Origin: UBA9676 sp035532275
GTDB lineage: Bacteria > Actinomycetota > Actinomycetes > Streptosporangiales > Streptosporangiaceae
Assembly: GCA_035532275.1 (NCBI GenBank)
Contig: DATKRG010000386.1
Span: forward strand, 1 to 64,000
Length of the DNA: 64,000 nucleotides
Reading direction: 5' to 3'
Shown here piece after piece: positions 25,008 to 32,818 of the stretch; positions within the stretch are counted from its first letter, which is position 1, and each line of letters begins with the position of its first letter. The position numbers and the translations under genes are program-made. The notes beneath the pieces were generated by a model that made no database searches, was not told the DNA's origin, and saw nothing but the letters and a program-made list of their open reading frames with translations.

Positions 25008-25871
25008 ATGGCAGTCGATGTGGGCAGGATCGGCATCTGGTGCTCATCCCGGATCTGGCCGGACGACGCGGGCGCGGTGGCGGAGGCGGCCAGCGAACTG
25101 GAGGAGCTTGGCTACCAGACGCTCTGGCTCGGCATGTCCCCGGCCGGGAACCTGGAAAGGCCGGAGGCGCTGCTGGCGGGAACCTCCCGGCTGGCCGTGG
25201 CCACCGGCATCATCAGCGTCTGGGACGCCCCGCCCGCCGTGGTCGCGGCGGGGTTCCACCGCGTCGCCGGCGCCCACCCCGGCCGGTTCCTGCTGGGGCT
25301 CGGCGCCAGCCACGCGCACGTGGTCGAGCGCGGCGGCGGGACCTACGAGCGCCCGTACCAGAAGGTGACCGAGTTCCTGGACGGCCTGGACGCCGCCGAC
25401 CCGCAGGTCCCGGCCGAGGGCAGGGCGCTGGCCGCGCTCGGGCCGCGGATGCTGGCGCTGGCCGGCGGCCGGACCGCTGGCGCGCACCCCTACCTGGTGA
25501 CCCCCGATCACACCCGGCAGGCCCGCGGCATCCTGGGCGCGCACCCGCTGCTGGCGCCTGAGCAGATGGCTGTCCTGGAGACCGACGCCGGACGTGCCCG
25601 CGAGATCGCCCGCGCCGCCCTGCACATGTATCTGCAGGCGCCCAACTACGTCGCGAACCTGCTCCGGCTGGGATTCACCGCCGACGACATCGGCCAGGCG
25701 AGCGACCGGCTGGTGGACGCGCTGGTCGTCTGGGGCGACGAGGCGGCCATTGCCCGCCGGGTCGCTGAGCACCACCAGGCCGGCGCGGACCATGTGTGCG
25801 TGCAGGTGCTGACCGGAGAGCCAGCCCTCCCCCGCGCCCAGTGGCGCGCCCTGGCCGGCGCGCTCAGGTAG
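25008..25871 (+). CDS. LLM class F420-dependent oxidoreductase
   Basis: Luciferase-like TIM-barrel protein of 287 residues. MAVDVGRIGIWCSSRIWP begins the barrel, ELEELGYQTLWLG is the second strand, and ATGIISVWDAPP and GRFLLGLGASHAH line the cofactor pocket. The C-terminal GADHVCVQVL is typical of the actinobacterial subgroup annotated as F420-dependent. The reaction is an unknown hydride transfer. ATG 25008 is placed at the first conserved residue; the frame runs open far upstream only because it is antisense to the GH16 gene. It is divergent from GH16 and convergent with the IclR remnant. Confidence 0.88.
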   Translation: MAVDVGRIGIWCSSRIWPDDAGAVAEAASELEELGYQTLWLGMSPAGNLERPEALLAGTSRLAVATGIISVWDAPPAVVAAGFHRVAGAHPGRFLLGLGASHAHVVERGGGTYERPYQKVTEFLDGLDAADPQVPAEGRALAALGPRMLALAGGRTAGAHPYLVTPDHTRQARGILGAHPLLAPEQMAVLETDAGRAREIARAALHMYLQAPNYVANLLRLGFTADDIGQASDRLVDALVVWGDEAAIARRVAEHHQAGADHVCVQVLTGEPALPRAQWRALAGALR

Positions 25872-25889
25872 CCGGCGGGGGTCCCGGCC

Positions 25890-26355
25890 GGCTAATGACA
25901 GCTCTCCCCCGCCGGCCGCACCCACCCCGGAAGCGGCCAGCCGGCCCTCGATCGTGGTCACGGCCGCGCGCAGCTCGCCGCCGTAGCGTTCCGCCACCTG
26001 GGTCAGAGTCATCGCCTTGCGCCGCCAGGTCAGGTTCACGCAGCCCAGGACATGGGCGCTGGAGCGGACCGGCATCGCGATCGAGCTCGGGCCGTCGTCC
26101 ACCTCGCGGCGGGGCTTGCTGTAGTGACCCCCGAAGTCCTGCGCCCGCACGCTGTGGCCGCGGCGGCGGGTGGCCGCCACCATCCGGTGCAGCGCGGCCT
26201 GGTCGTGTCGAGCTCGTGGCCGACCACGTCCCGGTCCCGCAGCCGGCGCAGCACCGCCTCGCGCTCCGCGTCCGGGCCCGCATCTCCCGCAGCGCGGCCA
26301 GCACTTCCAGGCCCCGCTCCAGCGCCTGGATTGGCTCCACCTTGTAATGCCGCAT
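25890..26355 (-). pseudogene. decayed IclR-family regulator, MhpR-like
   Basis: ATG 26355 opens MRHYKVEPIQALERGLEVLAAL, the start of an IclR winged helix. The frame then loses homology. A second minus-strand frame carries LHRMVAATRRRGHSVRAQDF, then PSSIAMPVRSSAHVLGCVNL and AMTLTQVAERYGGELRAAV, the effector domain end of MhpR/aromatic-pathway IclR proteins. The middle (recognition helix and first half of the effector domain) is missing and at least two frame changes separate the parts. It lies directly upstream of and divergent from the phosphotransferase operon, the place of a pathway regulator, so the operon may have lost its local control. Confidence 0.78.
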
Positions 26356-26463
26356 CGCTCGCTCTCCCCTGCGGATGCGTTGTGGGCCGGGGACAATTTC
26401 TCACAGTGAAAAGTTGTCAGATTTTCCTTGTCATTCCCAGGCGGCTATGCGACCTTCGGGCGT

Positions 26464-28305
26464 ATGACTCCAGCCGGACCGGCGGACCCAGGCGGCCAGC
26501 CGCGCAGCTTCACCCTCCCCTCGCAGATCGAGGACGTTCCCGGCGCCGAGAACTGGCGGTCGATGTACCCGTACTTCACCCGCTTCCAGCCCGGCGATGA
26601 CCAGCGGTTCTGGTTCTACAACTCGATGCATTTCCCCGAGCCGATGCCCGCCTTCGACGCGATCACGGCCGAGATCCCCTACACCGCCATCGGCGCCAAC
26701 ACCACGCGGCTATTCGTCCTGCCGACCACGCTCGGCATCGAGCACCGGATCGTGAACGGACGGGTGTACATCACCGCCATCCCGGTCACCGACCCGGCGG
26801 AGATCGGCCGCCGGGCCGCGATCTTCACCGAGCGGGCCGGCTACTACTACCAGAACTGGGACCGCCTCTACGAAGGGTGGAAGGCGCGGATCGCCGATCT
26901 GATCAACCAGATCGAGGCGATCACGGTGCCGGAACTGCCCGAGTTCGAGGACGAGCGGGTGGTGATGGAGTCGGTCGGCGTGGCGCAGAACCACTACGTC
27001 CGCGAGAACTTCCACCGGTGCCTGGACCTGTTCTCGAAGATGTGGCATCACCACACCGAGTTCCTCATGCTCGGTTATGGCGCCTACGTGGTGTTCTTCG
27101 AGTTCTGCAAGAACGCGTTCCCGGAGATCAGCGAGCAGACCGTGGCCCGGATGGTGGCGGGCATCGACGTGATCATGTACCGGCCCGACGACGAGCTGAA
27201 GCACCTGGCCGCGCTGGCGGTGGAGTCGGGCCTGGCCGGCGAGTTCACGGAGGGCTGCGACCCGGACGCGGTGCTCGCCGCACTGGCGGACCGCGGCCAG
27301 GCTGGGCAGGCCTGGCTCGCGGCCTTCGAAGCCGTCCGGGTCCCCTGGTTCCACGTGTCCACCGGCGACGGCTTCTACCACCATCACCGGAGCTGGAACG
27401 AGAACCTGGCGGTCCCGTTCGCGGCCCTGACCCGCTACGTCCGGCAGGTGAGCGCGGGCGAGTCGCTGGAGCGGCCGACCGCCAGGCTGGTGGCCGAGCG
27501 GGAGCGGATCGCGGCGCAGTACCGTGCCCTGCTGGCCACCGAGGAGGACCAGGGCGCCTTCGACCAGATGCTCGGGGTGTGCCGCCTGGTCTTCCCCTAC
27601 GTGGAGGACCACAAGTTCTACTGCGAGCACTGGTTCACGACCCGGTTCTTCCAGAAGATCCGGGCGTTCGGGGAACTGCTCGCCAGCAAGGGCGTGCTGG
27701 CGGAGGCCGAAGACGTCTTCCATCTCCAGCACTACGAGATCGACCAGGCACTGGCCGACGTGATGCTGGCGTGGGCGTCCGGTGGCGAGCCGCTCGGCGC
27801 TGTGCACCTGCGGCCGGTCATCGCCGAGCGCAAGCAGGCGCTGGAGGCACTGCGGTCGTGGTCGCCGCCACCGGCCCTCGGCCCGGTGCCCGAAGCGCTC
27901 AACGACCCGGCCGTGCAGATGCTGTGGGGCATCACCCAGGACACCATCGAGTCCTGGTACAGCCAGGCCAGCTCCGGCGACGAGAAAGAGGTGCGCGGCT
28001 ACGGCGCCTCGTCCGGCATCGTGGAAGGCACCGCCCGGGTGCTGCGCGACGTCAACGACATCGGCCAGATCCGCGACGGCGAGATCCTCGTCTGCCCGGT
28101 GACGGCGCCCAGCTGGGGGCCTGTCTTCGGCAAGATCAAGGCCGCCGTGTCCGACATCGGCGGGACCATGTCCCACGCGGCGATCGTCGCCCGCGAGTAC
28201 GGCATGCCCGCGGTGGTGGGCACTGGCCAGGCGACCAAGCGGATCAGGACGGGGCAGCGGGTACGCGTTGATGGTGACCGGGGCGTGGTCACCATCCTTG
28301 ACTGA
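26464..28305 (+). CDS. phenylphosphate-synthase-like alpha subunit (PEP-utilising His-domain protein)
   Basis: From ATG 26464 the product is 613 residues (TTG 26428 would add 12). The N-terminal 480 residues are a substrate domain with aromatic-rich FWFYNSMHFPEP and WRSMYPYFTRF. The C-terminal 90 residues are the mobile phosphohistidine domain of PEP synthase and pyruvate phosphate dikinase, with GGTMSHAAIVAREYGMPAV (H571). The C-terminal TIM barrel that binds pyruvate in those enzymes is absent. This is the build of the 70-kDa PpsA of anaerobic phenol degraders and of CreH in cresol catabolism, which phosphorylate a phenol. The 40-kDa ATP-grasp partner follows 8 bp later. A palindrome TCACaGTGA (26401-26409) precedes it. 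The substrate is unknown. Confidence 0.85.
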   Translation: MTPAGPADPGGQPRSFTLPSQIEDVPGAENWRSMYPYFTRFQPGDDQRFWFYNSMHFPEPMPAFDAITAEIPYTAIGANTTRLFVLPTTLGIEHRIVNGRVYITAIPVTDPAEIGRRAAIFTERAGYYYQNWDRLYEGWKARIADLINQIEAITVPELPEFEDERVVMESVGVAQNHYVRENFHRCLDLFSKMWHHHTEFLMLGYGAYVVFFEFCKNAFPEISEQTVARMVAGIDVIMYRPDDELKHLAALAVESGLAGEFTEGCDPDAVLAALADRGQAGQAWLAAFEAVRVPWFHVSTGDGFYHHHRSWNENLAVPFAALTRYVRQVSAGESLERPTARLVAERERIAAQYRALLATEEDQGAFDQMLGVCRLVFPYVEDHKFYCEHWFTTRFFQKIRAFGELLASKGVLAEAEDVFHLQHYEIDQALADVMLAWASGGEPLGAVHLRPVIAERKQALEALRSWSPPPALGPVPEALNDPAVQMLWGITQDTIESWYSQASSGDEKEVRGYGASSGIVEGTARVLRDVNDIGQIRDGEILVCPVTAPSWGPVFGKIKAAVSDIGGTMSHAAIVAREYGMPAVVGTGQATKRIRTGQRVRVDGDRGVVTILD

Positions 28306-28313
28306 GCGGGCGC

Positions 28314-29396
28314 GTGATGATCTCCCCCCGTCTCACGCGCCCGCTCACCTCGCTGCGCAGCGGTGACCGGCCCTCGGTCGGTGGCAAGGCGGCTGGCCTG
28401 GGTGAGCTGGCCGCGGCCGGCCTGCCGGTGCCGGCCGGGTTCGCGGTGACGACCGAGGCTTTCAGCCACGCGCTGGAGGCGCTCGATCCTGGCGGCGCCA
28501 TCCCCCGGCAGATCGGGCAGCTGCCCGCGGCCGATGCCAGCGCCATCGCGCAGGCCTGCACGCAGGTGCGGGACACGATCCTGGGCAGCCCGCTGCCCGC
28601 CGGGCTGCTCAACGAGATCACCGCCCGCTACCAGGCCCTGCCTGGACCAGCCGCGGCGCCGGACAGGACGGCGGTCCCGGTTGCCGTGCGCTCCAGTGCC
28701 ACCAGCGAGGACAGCGGCAGCGCCAGCTTCGCCGGGCTGCAGGACACCTATCTGTGGGTGACGGGCGCCGAGGCGGTGACCGACCATGTCCGCCGCTGCT
28801 GGGCGAGCCTGTACAGCGTCGAGTCGGTGACCTACCGGCGGCATCAGGGGGTGCCGGAGGAGGGCCTGGCCATGGGCGTGGTGGTCCAGGTGATGGTGGA
28901 TCCCCGCTGCGCTGGGGTGATGTTCACCCGCAGCCCGGTGACGGGCGACACCTCGGTCATCGTGGTGGAGGCGAGCTGGGGGCTGGGTTCGGCGGTCGTC
29001 AGCGGCGAGGTGACCCCGGACAGCTTCGTGGTGAGCAAGGTGACGGGCGAGATCGTCAAACGGGAGGTCGCCACCAAGCTGCGTCATCACCAGCGGGATC
29101 CCAGCGCGCCAGGGGTGTGCCTTCGGGACGTGCCGCCGCCGCTGCGCGACGTGCCCTGCCTGGACGACGACGAGATCCGCGGGCTGGCCGACCTTGGCCG
29201 CCGGGTCAGCGAGCACTACGGCACCCCGCAGGACATCGAGTGGGCGATCGCCCACGGAGCCGACGGCGAGCAGATCGTGCTGCTGCAGAGCCGTCCGGAG
29301 ACGGTGTGGTCCAGCCGGGTGACCACGCCCGTCGCCAAGCCCGCGGCCCGGGCCTTCGACCACATCCTTGCCCGGCTCAGCGAGGCGTCCTCGTGA
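28314..29396 (+). CDS. phenylphosphate-synthase-like beta subunit (PEP synthase ATP-binding domain)
   Basis: Stand-alone PPDK N-terminal (ATP-grasp) domain of 360 residues. Signatures are VGGKAAGLGELAAAGLPVPAG (given in part: GGKAAGLGELAAAGLPVPAG, about 21-40), VAVRSSATSEDSGSASFAGL (123-142), VMFTRSPVTGD and DIEWAIAHG followed by VLLQSRPET. It would bind ATP, split it to AMP and Pi, and pass the beta-phosphate to the histidine of the upstream 70-kDa protein, as in PpsB/CreI. GTG 28314 and ATG 28317 are both possible starts. The stop overlaps the biotin carrier gene by 4 bp (GTGA), tying phosphorylation to carboxylation in one transcript. Confidence 0.88.
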   Translation: MMISPRLTRPLTSLRSGDRPSVGGKAAGLGELAAAGLPVPAGFAVTTEAFSHALEALDPGGAIPRQIGQLPAADASAIAQACTQVRDTILGSPLPAGLLNEITARYQALPGPAAAPDRTAVPVAVRSSATSEDSGSASFAGLQDTYLWVTGAEAVTDHVRRCWASLYSVESVTYRRHQGVPEEGLAMGVVVQVMVDPRCAGVMFTRSPVTGDTSVIVVEASWGLGSAVVSGEVTPDSFVVSKVTGEIVKREVATKLRHHQRDPSAPGVCLRDVPPPLRDVPCLDDDEIRGLADLGRRVSEHYGTPQDIEWAIAHGADGEQIVLLQSRPETVWSSRVTTPVAKPAARAFDHILARLSEASS

Positions 29397-29878
29397 CCCT
29401 CAGCAATGAGGATGTGCAAGACATCCTGGCCCTGCTTGACGCGCTCCCGTTCGACGAGCTCACGCTGGAGACGAGCCGCTTCACGCTGACGCTGAGGCGG
29501 GCCGGGGACGGCGTGTGGGCACAGGAGACCCAGGTGCGCGCCAGCTCCCCCGTGCCGGCCAGCCCCGTGCCGGCCAGCCCCGTGCCGGCCAGCCCTGCGC
29601 CGGCCAGCTCGCTGCCCGCCGGACCGGTGCGGGAGGTCCGGGCGCCGCTGCTGGGCACCTTCTACCGCGCGCCCCAGCCGGGCGCGGCGCCGTTCGTCGA
29701 GGTCGGCAGCCAGGTCGGCCCGGACACGGTGGTCGCCATCATCGAGACGATGAAGCTGATGAACCCGGTGTACGCCGGGACGGCCGGCACGGTCAGCGAT
29801 ATCTGCCTGGACGACGGCCAGTTCGCGGCGCAGGACGCCGTGCTCATGCGGGTCAGCGGGCCGGCGGGTAGCGCGTGA
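29393..29878 (+). CDS. biotin carboxyl carrier protein
   Basis: AccB-like, 161 residues. The N-terminal helix region (1-36) is followed by a Pro/Ala linker containing four SPVPA-type repeats (about 52-72), and a biotinyl domain (80-157) with the biotin lysine in AIIETMKLMN (K121) and the thumb PLLGTFYRAPQPGAAPFV. It carries carboxybiotin between the biotin carboxylase encoded next and the carboxyltransferase after it. GTG 29393 overlaps the upstream stop. The ETMKLMN motif (not AMKM) is of the acetyl-CoA carboxylase carrier type, whereas the carboxyltransferase here is of pyruvate-carboxylase type, an uncommon mix. Confidence 0.93.
   Translation: MTLSNEDVQDILALLDALPFDELTLETSRFTLTLRRAGDGVWAQETQVRASSPVPASPVPASPVPASPAPASSLPAGPVREVRAPLLGTFYRAPQPGAAPFVEVGSQVGPDTVVAIIETMKLMNPVYAGTAGTVSDICLDDGQFAAQDAVLMRVSGPAGSA
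29546..29605. repeat. 15-bp tandem repeat in the carrier-protein linker
   Basis: Four near-exact copies of CCCCGTGCCGGCCAG encode the PVPAS linker units between the two domains of the biotin carrier protein. Confidence 0.9.
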
Positions 29879-31356
29879 TGCTGCGCCGCGTGCTCATCGC
29901 CAACCGGGGCGAGATCGCCGCCCGGATCGCTGCGACCTGCCAGCGGCTGGGCATCGAAACCGTCCTTGCCGCCTCGGACCCGGACCTCGACTCGCTGCCC
30001 GCCCGGCTGGCCGGCCGGACCGTCCGGCTCGGCCCGGCACCGCCAGCAGCCAGTTACCTGGACGTGGACGCCGTGGTCGCGGCGGCAATGGCGGCCGGCG
30101 CCGATGCCGTCCACCCCGGCTACGGCTTCCTGGCCGAGAATCCCCGGCTGGCCCGCGCCTGCGAGGCGGCCGGCCTGGTGTTCATCGGCCCGCCGCCCGC
30201 ACAGCTGGAGCTGGCCGGCGACAAGCTGGCCGCTCGCTCCCTGGCGGCAGCGGCGGGGCTGCCGGTCCTGCCGGGCGGCGAGGTCAGCGACCCCGGTCAG
30301 GCCGTCGCCCTGGCCCGCCGGATCGGCTGGCCGGTCCTGATCAAGGCGGCTGGCGGCGGCGGGGGGCGGGGCATGCGGCCGGCCCACTCCCCCGGCGAGC
30401 TGGCCGCCGCGGCTGCGCAGGCGGCCGCCGAGGCGCGGGCCGCGTTCGGCGATCCCCGCATCTACCTGGAACGGTTCGCCTCCCCCGCCCGCCATGTCGA
30501 GGTCCAGCTGCTCGGCGACGGCAAGCGGGTCATCCACATCGGCGACCGTGACTGCTCCCTGCAGCGGCGGTACCAGAAGGTGGCCGAGGAGGCACCCGCC
30601 CCCGGGCTGGAGCCCGGGCTGCGGGCCGCACTGCGCGAGGCCGCCGTCAGCTTCGGCACCCGGCTGGGCTACCGCGGGCTCGGCACGGTCGAGTTCCTCG
30701 TGCTCACCGGCGCCAGGACCAGCACCAGCACCAGCACCAGCGACAGCGACAGCGACAGCGCGTTCTACAACAGCGCCTTCTACTTCCTGGAGATGAACGC
30801 CCGCATCCAGGTCGAGCATCCGGTCACCGAGGCGGTGTCAGGCCTGGACCTGGTCGCCGAGCAGATCGCGGTGGCGGAAGGCCGCCCGCTGCGGCTCACG
30901 CAGGCCGATGTCGTCCTCACCGGTCACGCGATCGAGTGCCGGATCAACGCCGAGGACTGGCAGCAGGACCTGCGGCCGAGCCCGGGCACCATCACCCGGG
31001 CGGTCTTCCCGGCGGGCCCCGGCGTCCGCGTCGACACCGGCGTCCAGGCCGGCTCGGCGGTACCGCCCAGTTACGACTCGCTGCTCGCCAAGCTCATCGT
31101 GCACGGGGCCGACCGGGCGCAGGCGGTCAGCCGGCTGCGGCATGCGCTGGACAGCTGCGAGATCACCGGGGTGGCGACCAACCTGCCGATGCATGCCAGG
31201 CTGGTCCGCGACCCCGCCTTCGTCAGCGGCGGCGTGGCCACCGGGTTCCTGACCCGTTTCCTGGCCACCAGCCGGGGAGACGAGCCGGGCGACGGCAGAG
31301 CGGGCGACGGCAGAGCGGGCGACGGCAGAGCGGGGATGGCGGCGGCCGGTGGCTGA
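29875..31356 (+). CDS. biotin carboxylase subunit
   Basis: AccC-type ATP-grasp enzyme of about 493 residues that carboxylates biotin with ATP and bicarbonate. The start RRVLIANRGEIAARI is canonical. Further marks are HPGYGFLAENP, the glycine loop KAAGGGGGRGMR, the HVEVQLLGD segment, EMNARIQVEHPVTE with the catalytic site, and a C-terminal SYDSLLAKLI domain. A Ser/Thr-Asp run (about residues 282-297) interrupts one surface loop and the last 25 residues are GDGRA repeats; both come from short DNA repeats. GTG 29875 overlaps the carrier-protein stop; ATG 29878 is the alternative. It has no carrier or carboxyltransferase domain of its own. Confidence 0.93.
   Translation: MMLRRVLIANRGEIAARIAATCQRLGIETVLAASDPDLDSLPARLAGRTVRLGPAPPAASYLDVDAVVAAAMAAGADAVHPGYGFLAENPRLARACEAAGLVFIGPPPAQLELAGDKLAARSLAAAAGLPVLPGGEVSDPGQAVALARRIGWPVLIKAAGGGGGRGMRPAHSPGELAAAAAQAAAEARAAFGDPRIYLERFASPARHVEVQLLGDGKRVIHIGDRDCSLQRRYQKVAEEAPAPGLEPGLRAALREAAVSFGTRLGYRGLGTVEFLVLTGARTSTSTSTSDSDSDSAFYNSAFYFLEMNARIQVEHPVTEAVSGLDLVAEQIAVAEGRPLRLTQADVVLTGHAIECRINAEDWQQDLRPSPGTITRAVFPAGPGVRVDTGVQAGSAVPPSYDSLLAKLIVHGADRAQAVSRLRHALDSCEITGVATNLPMHARLVRDPAFVSGGVATGFLTRFLATSRGDEPGDGRAGDGRAGDGRAGMAAAGG
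31289..31333. repeat. 15-bp tandem repeat in the biotin carboxylase 3' end
   Basis: Three exact copies of GCGACGGCAGAGCGG (31289, 31304, 31319) encode GDGRA units at the C-terminus. Confidence 0.95.
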
Positions 31357-32818
31357 CATCGAGCTGCTCGACGTCTCGTTCCGCGACGGCAACCAGAGCC
31401 TGTGGGGTGCGACCGGGCTGACCACCGCCCAGATGCTGCAGATCGCCCCGGTCATGGACCGGGCCGGCTTCCGGGCACTCGACTTCACCTCCAGCACCCA
31501 CATGGGCATCGCGGTGCGGACCCACCGGGAGAACCCGTGGGAGCGGATCCGGCTCGTCCACGCCGCGATGCCCCGCACCCCGCTTCAGTTCATCGGCACC
31601 GGCTTCCGGTTCATCTCCTGGGAGCGGGCCAGCCCCGAGGTCATGGCACTGGTCTACGAGCGGCTGGTCGCCAGCGGCATGGAGCGCTTCATCGTGCTCG
31701 ACCCGATGCATGACCTGACCGCCATCCGCCGCACCGCCGCGGTGATCCGCAAGGCGGGCGGCCGGGAGATCGTCGCCGCGCTCACCTACACCGTCAGCGA
31801 CGTGCACGACGACGCGTTCTACGCCGGCCTGGCCGGCCAGCTGGCAGGCTGCCGCGACATCGACCGCTTCTACCTCAAGGACCCAGCCGGCCTGCTGACC
31901 CCCGAACGCGCCGGGGTGCTGATCCCGGCGGTCCGCGCCCGCCTGGGCAGCAAGGCGCTGGAACTGCACTCGCACTGCACACTCGGGCTTTCCCCGCTGA
32001 CCTACCTGACCGCGCCCGGGCTGGGCGTGAGTGTCCTGCACGTGGCGTGCGGGCCGCTGGCCAGCGGCACCTCCCTGCCGGACGCCCAGCGCACCGCCGC
32101 CAACCTGCGCGAGCTGGGGCACCAGGTGCTGGCAGACGACCAGGCCGTGGCACTGGCCGCCGGTTACCTGCGGCGCCTGGCCGCGGCCGAGTCCCGCCCG
32201 GCCGGTGCGCCCCGCGAGTACGACGCGGCCTTCCTGCGCCACCAGGTGGCCGGCGGGGTGATGACCACGATGCAGCGCCAGCTCGCCGAGCTGGGCCTGG
32301 CCGACCGGTTCGACGCCGTCATGGCCGAGGTGGCCCAGGTCCGCGCCGAGCTTGGCTACCCCATCATGGTCACGCCGTTCCCGCAGATCGTCTGCTCCCA
32401 GGCGGTCTACAACGTCATCGGCGCCGGACGCTACGCGACCGTGCCCGACCAGGTAATTCGTTATGTGCTGGGAACTTTTGGCCGGCCCACCGGGCCAGTC
32501 GATCCAGATGTCGCCGACCGCATCCTCGCGCTCCCCCGGGCCAGGGAACTGATGGCCGAGCCGCCTCCGCCGGACCTGGCGCAGCTGCGGGCGCGCTTCC
32601 CCGGAGCCGGCGACGAGGAACTGCTGCTGCGTGCGGTCATGCCAGCCGCGGAGGTGGACGCGATGCTGGCCGCTGGCCCGGCCCGCCGCCACTACAACCC
32701 GGACCTGGCGGGCGTGCTCAGCTTCCTGCGTGAACTCGGCTCCCGGCCGGGCCTTTCCCACGTCGCCGTGGCCAAGCCCGGCTTCCGGCTGGAACTGAGG
32801 GGGAGCCATGACCGGTGA
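31349..32818 (+). CDS. carboxyltransferase of pyruvate carboxylase/oxaloacetate decarboxylase type
   Basis: HMGL-like TIM barrel plus conserved carboxylase domain, 489 residues. The metal Asp is D13 in FRDGNQSLWG, the carbamylated lysine is K177 in YLKDPAGLL, and metal His are H207/H209 in LHSHCTLG. In relatives this last motif is HTHDT(A/S)G, so a Cys replaces the usual Asp. The segment after RDGNQS (WGATGLTTAQM) also departs from the usual LLATRMRT. The C-terminal domain has QLAELGLADRFDAVMAEVAQ and TPFPQIVCSQAVYNVI. It would pass CO2 from carboxybiotin to a 2-oxo acid or related acceptor; the altered motifs leave the acceptor open. GTG 31349 overlaps the carboxylase stop and the stop overlaps the phosphatase start. 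Confidence 0.85.
   Translation: MADIELLDVSFRDGNQSLWGATGLTTAQMLQIAPVMDRAGFRALDFTSSTHMGIAVRTHRENPWERIRLVHAAMPRTPLQFIGTGFRFISWERASPEVMALVYERLVASGMERFIVLDPMHDLTAIRRTAAVIRKAGGREIVAALTYTVSDVHDDAFYAGLAGQLAGCRDIDRFYLKDPAGLLTPERAGVLIPAVRARLGSKALELHSHCTLGLSPLTYLTAPGLGVSVLHVACGPLASGTSLPDAQRTAANLRELGHQVLADDQAVALAAGYLRRLAAAESRPAGAPREYDAAFLRHQVAGGVMTTMQRQLAELGLADRFDAVMAEVAQVRAELGYPIMVTPFPQIVCSQAVYNVIGAGRYATVPDQVIRYVLGTFGRPTGPVDPDVADRILALPRARELMAEPPPPDLAQLRARFPGAGDEELLLRAVMPAAEVDAMLAAGPARRHYNPDLAGVLSFLRELGSRPGLSHVAVAKPGFRLELRGSHDR

Noticed and set aside
26710..28176. Long antisense ORF (488 codons) opposite the 70-kDa subunit gene
   Set aside because: It mirrors third-position GC of the real gene; the translation is His/Arg/Val-rich with no domain.
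26464..29396. Ordinary two-piece PEP synthase
   Set aside because: The pyruvate/PEP-binding TIM barrel that normally follows the histidine domain is absent, and the N-terminal 480 residues are not part of PEP synthase.
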